DNA from: Lachnospiraceae bacterium
Lineage (GTDB): Bacteria; Bacillota_A; Clostridia; Lachnospirales; Lachnospiraceae
Direction of reading: 5' to 3'
Assembly: GCA_017553965.1 (NCBI GenBank)
Contig: JAFZJK010000180.1
Coordinates: 1-24,191, forward strand
Length of the DNA: 24,191 bases
Made by a program: the position numbers and the translations under genes. This document shows positions 1-6,473 of this stretch, in pieces (position 1 is the stretch's first letter; each line of letters begins with the position of its first letter). The notes beneath the pieces are model-generated. The model was not told the origin of the DNA. It searched no databases and was given only the letters and a program-made list of their open reading frames with translations.

Positions 1-456
1 CAGACCGTTTGAAAGCATATCCGATACTGAGTTTACATAGTTTACGACTCTTATCAGGATCTTGCCGTGAGGACGGTCATCATAATACTGGAAGGACAGC
101 TTCTGCAGATGTGCAAACAGGTCTTTTCTGATATCGTAAATGATACGCTGTGAAACCTTTACCATCATTCTGGATCGAAGTGTGGTAAAAAGGATACTTA
201 CCGCATATACCGATACGAGGAGCACTGTCAGAGTGATCAAGAGCTTCATATCGTGAGGTATAAGTGCATCATCTATTGCCTTTTGTGTTATCATGGGTGC
301 CGCAAGTCCCAAAGCTCCGCCCAGGATACTTAAGAACAGTGCAAGCCCCATCTGTTTTATATATTTTTTTATGTATGCGGATGCGAGTAACAGATGTCGT
401 ATATCAAACGGCTCGTCCAGTCTCTCATCCTGCCTGTACGTATTTTTTCCTGCCAT
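1..456 (-). CDS. ABC exporter half-transporter, N-terminal part (cut by window edge)
   Basis: This is the first 152 codons of an ABC transporter with the membrane domain first and the ATPase expected beyond position 1. The start is the ATG whose A is base 456, with a GAGGA ribosome binding site about 10 bases upstream; the product begins MAGKNTYRQDERLDEPFD. A soluble charged N-terminus of about 28 residues is followed by hydrophobic helices (ALFLSILGGALGLAAP, and LLITLTVLLVSVYAVSILF). Then comes the usual exporter coupling region, with RIIYDIRKDLFAHLQKLSFQYYDD. The gene lies downstream of, and parallel to, the 606-residue half-transporter, about 95 bases away, so the two should form a heterodimer. 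Because the upstream partner carries a degenerate ATPase, this one is inferred to carry the intact catalytic site, but that part is outside the window. The substrate cannot be told. Confidence 0.9.
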   Translation of the reverse strand, partial: MAGKNTYRQDERLDEPFDIRHLLLASAYIKKYIKQMGLALFLSILGGALGLAAPMITQKAIDDALIPHDMKLLITLTVLLVSVYAVSILFTTLRSRMMVKVSQRIIYDIRKDLFAHLQKLSFQYYDDRPHGKILIRVVNYVNSVSDMLSNGL

Positions 457-482
457 TTTAAATTCCTCTTTTTTTATCTTTC

Positions 483-549
483 AGGATTCTTCGCTTCACT
501 CAGAATGACAATATGTATGTCATCCTGAGGGCTATGCCCGAAGGATCTT
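483..549. repeat. Composite palindromic intergenic repeat between the two ABC genes
   Basis: Two related units face each other. The left unit holds ATTCT (486-490) paired with AGAAT (502-506). The right unit holds ATCCT (522-526) paired with AGGAT (542-546), with an inner GGGC/GCCC stem. The units also pair with each other: 485-493 with 539-547, and 501-510 with 518-527. The motif, of the form TGTCATYCTGAG...CGAAGRATC, resembles short dispersed repeats I recall from many bacterial genomes. It lies in the transcribed gap of the exporter operon and lacks a U-tract, so an mRNA-stabilising or REP-like role is more likely than termination. Confidence 0.6.
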
Positions 550-551
550 GA

Positions 552-2372
552 TCAAACTGCCATCTCACCAATCTGTAAGTTAACCAGATCTGCATAATAG
601 CCTTTCTTCTCAACAAGCTCTTTATGTGTACCGCTCTCTAGGATCTTACCGTCCTTAAGTACCAGTATCTTATCTGCAGCCTTGGTGGTTGAGATACGCT
701 GTGCAATTATTATCTTTGTACATGAGAAATCAAGGTTTCTTAGTGAATGCTGGATCACTTTTTCTGTTTCCATATCAACAGCTGATGTTGTATCATCCAG
801 TATAAGTATCGAAGGTCTGATAGCAAGTGCACGTGCAAGAGATATTCTCTGCTTCTGACCGCCTGAAAGACCCACGCCACGTTCACCTACTATGGTATCG
901 TAACCTTCGGGAAGCTTCTCGATAAAGTCGGCAGCTGCTGAATACTTAGCATACTTTGTTACCTCATCGGGCTTCATGGTTGAAGCACCGTATGCTATGT
1001 TACCCTCTATGGTGTCTGAGTAAAGAAGTACATCCTGTGTTGCAAGGCCGATATTCTTTCTTAGATCTTCAAGCTTATATTTTTCTACAGGCACATCATC
1101 CACAAGCACCTGACCTGCTGTAGCCTCGAAAAATCTCGGGATCATCTGTATGAGCGAAGTCTTGCCGCATCCGGTCTCGCCGATTATGGCAACTGTCTCA
1201 CCGGGCTCCGCTACAAACGAGATATCCTTAAGTACCGGATAAGTTCCGTCATCATACTGGAATGATACGTGCTTAAACTCTACCTTGCCGTTGAATCTTT
1301 CAGGATGAGCTATAGCATCGGGCTTATCCACTATCTCGGGCTGTGAGTAGTATATTTCCATAACCTTAGCCGAAGCAGCTGAGAAACGCTGGAACTCGTT
1401 CATGATATTACCCATCTGTCTCATGGGATTGGCTATAGCCCAGATAAGTCCTGAGAATGCTACGTAATCACCCATTGATATCTCGCCGTTCATAAAGAAG
1501 ATACCGCCGATGAGCAAATGGATAACAGGAAGTGCATTGGCGATAGTTTCAACAGCCGGGAAGAATCTTAACCATGTCATATGGGTATTGATACCGGTCT
1601 CTTCGAAGTCCTTATTGGCCTTATCAAACTTATCTACCTCGTAGCCTTCTCTTGCGAACGCACGTACAACTCTGTTACCGGAGATGTTTTCCTGTGCTTC
1701 GGTGTTCATGCTGGCAAGCTTTTCACGAAGGAGCTTATGCTTGGGAGCTACGCTTTTTCTGAATCTGAATACTACAAGAAAAATTATCGGTGATACTATA
1801 AGAAGACATATAGCCAGCTTCCAGTTCATGATGAAGAAATACACTGCCGTAGCCGTATAAAGTGTGATAGACTCTACAATCATACGTACTACCCACGCTA
1901 TATTGTGGCGCACTGCATCAAGGTCACCCGTAACTCTCGTCATCAGGTCACCTGTACGATACGTGCTGTAAAACTTCATATCCTGGCGCTGGATCTTGTC
2001 ATATAAGAAGTTTCTGATCCTGTACAAAGCCTTCTGAGATACATGCTCATATGCCATACAGTCAAGATATACGATGGTTACACGGATAAGTGTGAGTCCG
2101 ACCATGATAGCTATAAGCCATAAAAACTCTTCCTTATAGTCCGCTATATCCCATTCGTTTTCCTGGATATCACGGAGCAGGTCAACTATCTTACCCGAAA
2201 AGAAAGGCACTACCAGCTGCATGATATTGTAAACAACCGTGCCTATCAGAGCTATTATGAAAAGCCTGCGCTTTCCTTCCATGTTTTCCCAGAGCCAACC
2301 AAGTCTAGACTTCGGGAATTGGCTTACATCCGAATTTTTTACTTCGGATTTTTTACTTGCTGAATCACTCAT
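552..2372 (-). CDS. Heterodimeric ABC exporter, half with degenerate ATPase site
   Basis: This is a 606-residue half-exporter. Six membrane helices span roughly residues 35-345, followed by a nucleotide-binding domain. Walker A (GETGCGKT) is at 398-405, the signature LSGGQKQR at 502-509 and the Walker B aspartate at 526. Two catalytic positions are altered. The general-base glutamate after Walker B is Asp527 (ILDDTTSAVD), and the switch histidine is Gln558 (IIIAQRIST). In heterodimeric exporters such as TM287/288 this pattern marks the subunit contributing the non-hydrolysing site. The next gene on the same strand is the presumed partner. The start has a GGGGGA-type binding site about 10 bases upstream. 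The pair probably exports a hydrophobic compound, peptide or lipid; nothing nearby gives the substrate. Confidence in the family is high, in the substrate none. Confidence 0.95.
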   Translation of the reverse strand: MSDSASKKSEVKNSDVSQFPKSRLGWLWENMEGKRRLFIIALIGTVVYNIMQLVVPFFSGKIVDLLRDIQENEWDIADYKEEFLWLIAIMVGLTLIRVTIVYLDCMAYEHVSQKALYRIRNFLYDKIQRQDMKFYSTYRTGDLMTRVTGDLDAVRHNIAWVVRMIVESITLYTATAVYFFIMNWKLAICLLIVSPIIFLVVFRFRKSVAPKHKLLREKLASMNTEAQENISGNRVVRAFAREGYEVDKFDKANKDFEETGINTHMTWLRFFPAVETIANALPVIHLLIGGIFFMNGEISMGDYVAFSGLIWAIANPMRQMGNIMNEFQRFSAASAKVMEIYYSQPEIVDKPDAIAHPERFNGKVEFKHVSFQYDDGTYPVLKDISFVAEPGETVAIIGETGCGKTSLIQMIPRFFEATAGQVLVDDVPVEKYKLEDLRKNIGLATQDVLLYSDTIEGNIAYGASTMKPDEVTKYAKYSAAADFIEKLPEGYDTIVGERGVGLSGGQKQRISLARALAIRPSILILDDTTSAVDMETEKVIQHSLRNLDFSCTKIIIAQRISTTKAADKILVLKDGKILESGTHKELVEKKGYYADLVNLQIGEMAV

Positions 2373-2400
2373 CTAAGTACATTCCCCCTTAACGTAAAAC

Positions 2401-2428
2401 ATTGTAGCACTTTATTTTCCGTAAACAA
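2401..2428 (-). promoter_or_regulatory. Putative promoter of the ABC exporter operon
   Basis: Read on the minus strand, TTGTTT (2428-2423) and TACAAT (2406-2401) are separated by 16 bases, about 30 bases upstream of the exporter start. The -10 is good and the -35 weak. This is a sigma-A type call from consensus alone. Confidence 0.5.
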
Positions 2429-2507
2429 ATGTATTATCGTTTAAAAGTTTTGTATAAAATTGTAATGGAAATAATTCTAATCATTCGCCAAGGGCAACTT
2501 TGTCAAT

Positions 2508-2596
2508 ATAATCCCGATTATGTTTTGTATTATATACAATAATAATACGGAATACGTTGACAACGTATATAATATGCAGTATACTTTAATAAAGTA
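2508..2596. promoter_or_regulatory. Array of palindromes around the HTH gene promoter (candidate operators)
   Basis: Four perfect inverted repeats lie in 89 bases. ATAATC-CC-GATTAT is at 2508-2521. GTATTAT and ATAATAC, 8 bases apart, are at 2527-2548. ATACGTT-GAC-AACGTAT at 2552-2568 covers the -35. TACTTTA-A-TAAAGTA at 2582-2596 covers part of the -10 and the expected start of transcription. Placement over the core promoter of a regulator gene suggests autorepression by the HTH protein. The region is AT-rich, so some of these could be chance. Confidence 0.5.
2557..2585 (+). promoter_or_regulatory. Sigma-A promoter for the HTH/Bro-N module
   Basis: A perfect TTGACA (2557-2562) and TATACT (2580-2585) are separated by 17 bases, 33 bases upstream of the HTH start codon. 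Two of the candidate operator palindromes overlap the -35 and -10. Confidence 0.8.
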
Positions 2597-2617
2597 CAGG
2601 TGGTTGGAGGTGTAGTT

Positions 2618-2827
2618 ATGGATATTTCTGATAGGATAAAAGAATTACGAAAGAAAACAGGTTTATCACAAAGTAAATTTTCTGCTAAATTCGGGATTCC
2701 GGTAAGAACTCTTCAACAGTGGGAACAGGGGATAAGTGCGCCTCCTGAATATTTGGTCAGAATGATGGCATATATTATGTTACTTGAGGCAAGAAGTGAA
2801 GATAATGTTAGGATAAATGAAATATGA
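2618..2827 (+). CDS. Small Xre-type helix-turn-helix regulator
   Basis: This is a 69-residue protein made almost entirely of one HTH domain. The motif runs through residues 8-40 (LRKKTGLSQSKFSAKFGIP, then VRTLQQWEQG), and the tail SAPPEYLVRMMAYIMLLEA is helical. The ATG at 2618 is chosen because TTGGAGG (2604-2610) sits 7 bases upstream; the in-frame GTG at 2600 lies before that site and cannot use it. It is 21 bases upstream of the Bro-N gene and shares its promoter. Palindromes over that promoter suggest it represses its own operon. Such proteins also occur as antitoxins or phage-type repressors. The family is clear and the target is inferred. Confidence 0.85.
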   Translation: MDISDRIKELRKKTGLSQSKFSAKFGIPVRTLQQWEQGISAPPEYLVRMMAYIMLLEARSEDNVRINEI

Positions 2828-2848
2828 TGAACTGACAGGGGGACAAAA

Positions 2849-3721
2849 ATGCAGACTAAAAATGATAAAGTTCAATTATATGAAGATCAGCCCATTAGGA
2901 CTGCGTGGATTGAGGACGAAGAAGAATGGTATTTTTCGATTGTGGATGTGGTTGGTGTGCTGACTGAACAACCTAATACTGATGGAGCAAGAAATTATTG
3001 GAAAGTACTAAAAAACAGATTGAAGGAAGAAGGAAGCCAACTGGTTACAAAATGTAACCAGTTGAAAATGACGGCTCAAGATGGAAAGAAAAGATTGACT
3101 GACGTAGCAAATACGGAACAGTTACTTCGGTTGATTCAATCTATCCCATCAAAAAAAGCAGAACCTTTTAAGATGTGGCTGGCACAGGTTGGCAGGGAAC
3201 GAATAGAGGAAGTTATTAATCCGGAACTGACTATTGAAAGGGCACTTGAAACCTATGCAAAGAAGGGATATTCGCGAGAGTGGATTAACCAACGCTTACA
3301 AGCAATCCAGGTAAGAAAGGAACTTACAGATGAGTGGGACAAGCGTGGCGTCAAGAAAGGCGTAGAATATGCAATTCTTACAGATGAGATTTCAAAAGCC
3401 TGGTCTGGAATGACAACTCGTCAATATAAGAAGCTTAAAGGTTTGAAAAAAGAAAATCTTCGGGATAATATGTCCACATTGGAACTTGTACTCAATATGC
3501 TGGCTGAGGCAACAACTACAGAAATCTCAAAGCAAAAGCAACCGGAATCCTTTGAGGAAAATCGAATGGTTGCAATTGAAGGCGGAGAAGCCGCAGGTGA
3601 AGCAAGGGCCGCAGTAGAGAAGAGAACGGGTAAGCCTGTAATCACAAATAAAAATGCAGCACAATTGCGAGATTTGGTTTCGGGATTGATTGATACAGGT
3701 ATTATAGAAAGCAATGATTGA
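2849..3721 (+). CDS. Bro-N domain (phage antirepressor-like) protein
   Basis: This is a 290-residue soluble protein. Residues about 8-115 fit the Bro-N fold found in phage antirepressors: QLYEDQPIRTAWIEDEEEWY, then FSIVDVVGVLTEQ, a middle part ending in LTDVANTEQLLRLIQSIPS, and FKMWLAQVGRERIEEV. The rest is helical and basic (about 130-210), followed by a Gly/Ala/Glu-rich stretch and a short C-terminal region (TGKPVITNKNAAQLRDLV). The ATG has GGGGGA five bases upstream. It pairs with the preceding HTH gene, the arrangement of a repressor with an antirepressor-like partner. No other phage genes are adjacent, so this looks like a stand-alone accessory module. The sequence is more AT-rich than the flanks, consistent with transfer. 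The function in the cell is not known to me. Confidence 0.75.
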   Translation: MQTKNDKVQLYEDQPIRTAWIEDEEEWYFSIVDVVGVLTEQPNTDGARNYWKVLKNRLKEEGSQLVTKCNQLKMTAQDGKKRLTDVANTEQLLRLIQSIPSKKAEPFKMWLAQVGRERIEEVINPELTIERALETYAKKGYSREWINQRLQAIQVRKELTDEWDKRGVKKGVEYAILTDEISKAWSGMTTRQYKKLKGLKKENLRDNMSTLELVLNMLAEATTTEISKQKQPESFEENRMVAIEGGEAAGEARAAVEKRTGKPVITNKNAAQLRDLVSGLIDTGIIESND

Positions 3722-3819
3722 TAGAAAGAACAACAAAAGTAAATGTATAAGTTTTTAAAGTTGATCAGTATGTCAAAGAAGGCTTAAATATTAAGACGAA
3801 AAATTGTATAATATTCATC

Positions 3820-3848
3820 TTGACAAAAGAAAGACGTTAACTTATAAT
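3820..3848 (+). promoter_or_regulatory. Sigma-A promoter of the peptide transporter operon
   Basis: Consensus TTGACA (3820-3825) and TATAAT (3843-3848) are separated by 17 bases, 37 bases upstream of the binding protein start. No operator or riboswitch was recognised in 3722-3885, and no terminator was seen after the Bro-N gene. Confidence 0.85.
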
Positions 3849-3885
3849 CCAAATCGTAACAGATAAACAAGAAAAGGAGAACATC

Positions 3886-5415
3886 ATGAAGAAAGTATTA
3901 TTCCTCATGATGCTGCTTAGCCTTTCGATCGTACTTTGCGCATGCAAAGACAATACGGAAGATAACAACAAGCAAAACTCCGATTCAGTCAGTTACGGAG
4001 GAGAAATAGTAGTAGGTATCAGCCAGGATTTAGATAGTCTTGACCCACACAAAGCAGTTGCGGCAGGAACGAAGGAAGTTCTGTATAACATTTTTGAGGG
4101 CCTTATAAAGGTCGACAAGGACGGAAATTTTGTTCCGGCTGTCGCAGCCTCGTATGAGATTACGGACGGAGGACTTAAGTATGTATTTAAGCTCCGTGAT
4201 AACGTAAAGTTCCATAACGGAAAGGTTGTTACAGCTGATGACGTAATATATTCACTTAAACGCGCTGCCGGTAAGTTAGAGACTTCTGATCCAGAAGTTG
4301 TAACTGTATCGGCTTTTTCTATTATCTCCGAAATTAACAAGACTGATGACGGTGTGGAAGTTGTTTTATCCGAGCCCAATACCGAGCTTATCGGATTCTT
4401 CACAAGCAGCATCATACCCAACGATTATGACAATCAGGCAAAGGCACCTGTAGGTACAGGTCCCTTCAAATTCGTATCATTCGAGCCCTTAGTAAGCTTT
4501 GTAATGGCTAAGAATGATGATTACTATGGCGATAAAGCATATTTAGACAAAGTAACATTTAAGATCACCTCCGGCGGAGATTCCGCATTTATGGAGTTAC
4601 TTGCAGGAAGTATCGATATCTTCCCTTACCTTACCAATGAGCAGGCTGCTCAGCTTCAGGGTAAGATGGACGTACTTGACGGAACTATGAACCTTGTACA
4701 GGCTCTGTTCCTTAACAATGCAGTTAAACCTTTTGATGATGTAAGAGTACGTCAGGCTGTATGCTATGCACTTGACAGAAACGAGATCATCAACGTTACA
4801 GCAGGCGGCAGAGGTGACGTGATCGGCACCAATATGTTCCCGAGCTTTGCAAAGTATTATGATGCATCACTCGTTGATACTTATAAAACCAACATTGACA
4901 AAGCTAAGGAGCTTTTAAAAGAAGCAGGATATGAGAACGGATTCTCATTCACCATCAAGATCCCTTCAAACTATGACTTTCATGTAAAGACCGGTCAGGT
5001 TATCGTATCACAGCTTGCTAAAGTAGGTATCAAGGCTGAGATCCAGCTTATTGACTGGGGCACATGGCTTTCCGATGTATATAAGGGAAGACAGCATGAT
5101 GCTACCATTATCGGACTTGATTCACAGATGGCACCTTCGGATGTACTTAGATTCTATCCTACAGACTCATCAAAGAATTTCATGAACTACTCAAATGCAC
5201 AGTTTGATGAAGTATTTGCCAAGGCTAAGGCAGCAGTTGATGAGACTGAAAAGGCAAACCTTTACAGACAGGCAGAAAAGATCCTTACCGAAGATGCGGC
5301 AGCAGCTTATATCCAGAGCCCCGCACAGCTTGTAGCAGTTAATTCAAAGCTTGGCGGATATACATTCTATCCTATCTATGTACAGGATATGAGCACAGTA
5401 TATTTCAAGAAGTGA
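3886..5415 (+). CDS. Peptide/oligopeptide ABC transporter binding lipoprotein (SBP family 5)
   Basis: This is a 509-residue extracytoplasmic solute receptor. A signal peptide with a hydrophobic core (residues 4-17) ends in the lipobox LCAC, with the lipidated cysteine at 20. A polar linker precedes the mature domain, which begins with GGEIVVGISQDLDSLDPHKA. Typical DppA/OppA-type segments follow: VKFHNGKVVTADDVIYSLKR, a PVGTGPFKF turn, and FDDVRVRQAVCYALDRNEII. The length is normal for the family. AAAGGAG sits 6-7 bases before the ATG. It heads the operon, with the permease and fused permease/ATPase downstream. It would capture peptides outside the membrane and deliver them to the permeases. 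Family members can also bind nickel-chelates or sugars, so the substrate call is inferred from class only. Confidence 0.93.
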   Translation: MKKVLFLMMLLSLSIVLCACKDNTEDNNKQNSDSVSYGGEIVVGISQDLDSLDPHKAVAAGTKEVLYNIFEGLIKVDKDGNFVPAVAASYEITDGGLKYVFKLRDNVKFHNGKVVTADDVIYSLKRAAGKLETSDPEVVTVSAFSIISEINKTDDGVEVVLSEPNTELIGFFTSSIIPNDYDNQAKAPVGTGPFKFVSFEPLVSFVMAKNDDYYGDKAYLDKVTFKITSGGDSAFMELLAGSIDIFPYLTNEQAAQLQGKMDVLDGTMNLVQALFLNNAVKPFDDVRVRQAVCYALDRNEIINVTAGGRGDVIGTNMFPSFAKYYDASLVDTYKTNIDKAKELLKEAGYENGFSFTIKIPSNYDFHVKTGQVIVSQLAKVGIKAEIQLIDWGTWLSDVYKGRQHDATIIGLDSQMAPSDVLRFYPTDSSKNFMNYSNAQFDEVFAKAKAAVDETEKANLYRQAEKILTEDAAAAYIQSPAQLVAVNSKLGGYTFYPIYVQDMSTVYFKK

Positions 5416-5421
5416 TACTTG

Positions 5422-5494
5422 TGTCATGTTTTCGAAGAAAACGTGACATGTAGCGTCGGCCCCTCGACGAAGTCGAATTTCAATGGGCCGATGT
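5422..5494 (+). other. Two strong hairpins in the lipoprotein-permease gap
   Basis: Hairpin 1 pairs TGTCATGTTTTC (5422-5433) with GAAAACGTGACA (5437-5448) over a GAA loop, 12 pairs with one G-U. Hairpin 2 pairs about ten bases at 5453-5462 with 5485-5494 through CGGCCC/GGGCCG. Inside it, TCGAC (5464-5468) pairs with GTCGA (5472-5476), again over GAA. There is no U-run after either, so they are not typical terminators. In transporter operons such structures commonly stabilise the upstream binding-protein message or reduce read-through. Confidence 0.65.
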
Positions 5495-5522
5495 TCCACT
5501 ATAATAAATGGGAGGGCGGCGC

Positions 5523-6473
5523 ATGAATTATTACATAAAGAAGCTGATATCATTTTTGATCACGCTTTTTTGTGTTGCGCTGCTTTCCTTTCTTTTATTC
5601 CAGATAATACCCGGAGATGCTGCTATGTCCAAGCTTGGCATAGAAGCTACACCCGAGCAGGTAGAAGAATTGCGTGCACAGTACGGCTATGACCGTAATG
5701 TTTTTGCGCGCTTTTTTTCGTGGTTCGGAGGAATATTCACCGGGGATCTCGGAGTGTCCATAAAATACGGACCTATGAAGGTTTCGGAGCTGATAGCTGC
5801 AAGACTGCCGGTTACCATATGGCTCGGAGTCTTATCAATCATTCTGATCGTGGTGATCTCCATACCGCTTGGACTTATATGTGCCAAGAAACCGGGTGGA
5901 GTGGTTGATATAGTATCCGACTGGGTAGCACAGCTTTTTATGGCTGTACCTTCGTTTGTCCAGGGCATCCTTATCTCGTTTATATTCGGAATAGTATTCA
6001 GTTTGTTTGTACCGGGAAAATACGTATCGCCTTTGACCGATTTCCCGGAGTTCTTACAATGCATGTTTTTCCCCGCACTTGCAGTAGCACTGCCTAAGAT
6101 TGCCATGACCGTAAGGTTTATGAAGACATCTGTAAAGAAAGAGCTTAAGTGCGATTATGTAAGAACTGCAAAAGCAAAGGGCTGTTCCGTTAACAGGATC
6201 ATGTGGAAGCACGTTCTTAAAAACTCAATGCTTCCAGTTATAACATTTATAGGTCTTATAGTGGCAGAGGTAATGGCCGGAAGTATCATGATAGAAAAGG
6301 TATTTAACCTTCCGGGCATGGGACTTTTACTCGTTAATTCCATATCCAACAGGGATTATAACGTGGTACAGGCTATAGTAATGTATATAGCTCTCATCGT
6401 TATCACGGTCAATTTCCTGGTTGATATCGCATACAGGCTGCTCGATCCGAGGCAGACGGAGGAGGGCCTATGA
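5523..6473 (+). CDS. Peptide ABC transporter permease, DppB/OppB type
   Basis: This is a 316-residue inner membrane permease with about six helices. The N-terminal helix (LISFLITLFCVALLSFLLFQ) is followed by the family signature IIPGDAA and the region EQVEELRAQYGYDR. The cytoplasmic EAA-type loop that contacts the ATPase is YVRTAKAKGCSVNRIMWKHV. The C-terminus is an arginine-rich YRLLDPR, standard for DppB. The start at 5523 is chosen because GGGAGG (5510-5515) sits 7 bases upstream; the ATG at 5508 is in frame but has no ribosome binding site. The TGA overlaps the next start by four bases (ATGA), indicating translational coupling. It forms the translocation path together with the permease domain of the next gene. 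Confidence 0.93.
   Translation: MNYYIKKLISFLITLFCVALLSFLLFQIIPGDAAMSKLGIEATPEQVEELRAQYGYDRNVFARFFSWFGGIFTGDLGVSIKYGPMKVSELIAARLPVTIWLGVLSIILIVVISIPLGLICAKKPGGVVDIVSDWVAQLFMAVPSFVQGILISFIFGIVFSLFVPGKYVSPLTDFPEFLQCMFFPALAVALPKIAMTVRFMKTSVKKELKCDYVRTAKAKGCSVNRIMWKHVLKNSMLPVITFIGLIVAEVMAGSIMIEKVFNLPGMGLLLVNSISNRDYNVVQAIVMYIALIVITVNFLVDIAYRLLDPRQTEEGL

Noticed and set aside
3421..3714. Minus-strand open frame of 97 codons within the Bro-N gene
   Set aside because: It is fully antisense to a gene with a clear domain and has no ribosome binding site.
2373..3885. Prophage or integrative element boundaries around the HTH/Bro-N module
   Set aside because: No integrase, transposase, tRNA gene, or matching direct repeats at the edges could be seen.
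5422..5448. Strong hairpin as a terminator of the lipoprotein gene
   Set aside because: No U-run follows and the permease lies on the same strand without a new promoter, so the operon probably continues.
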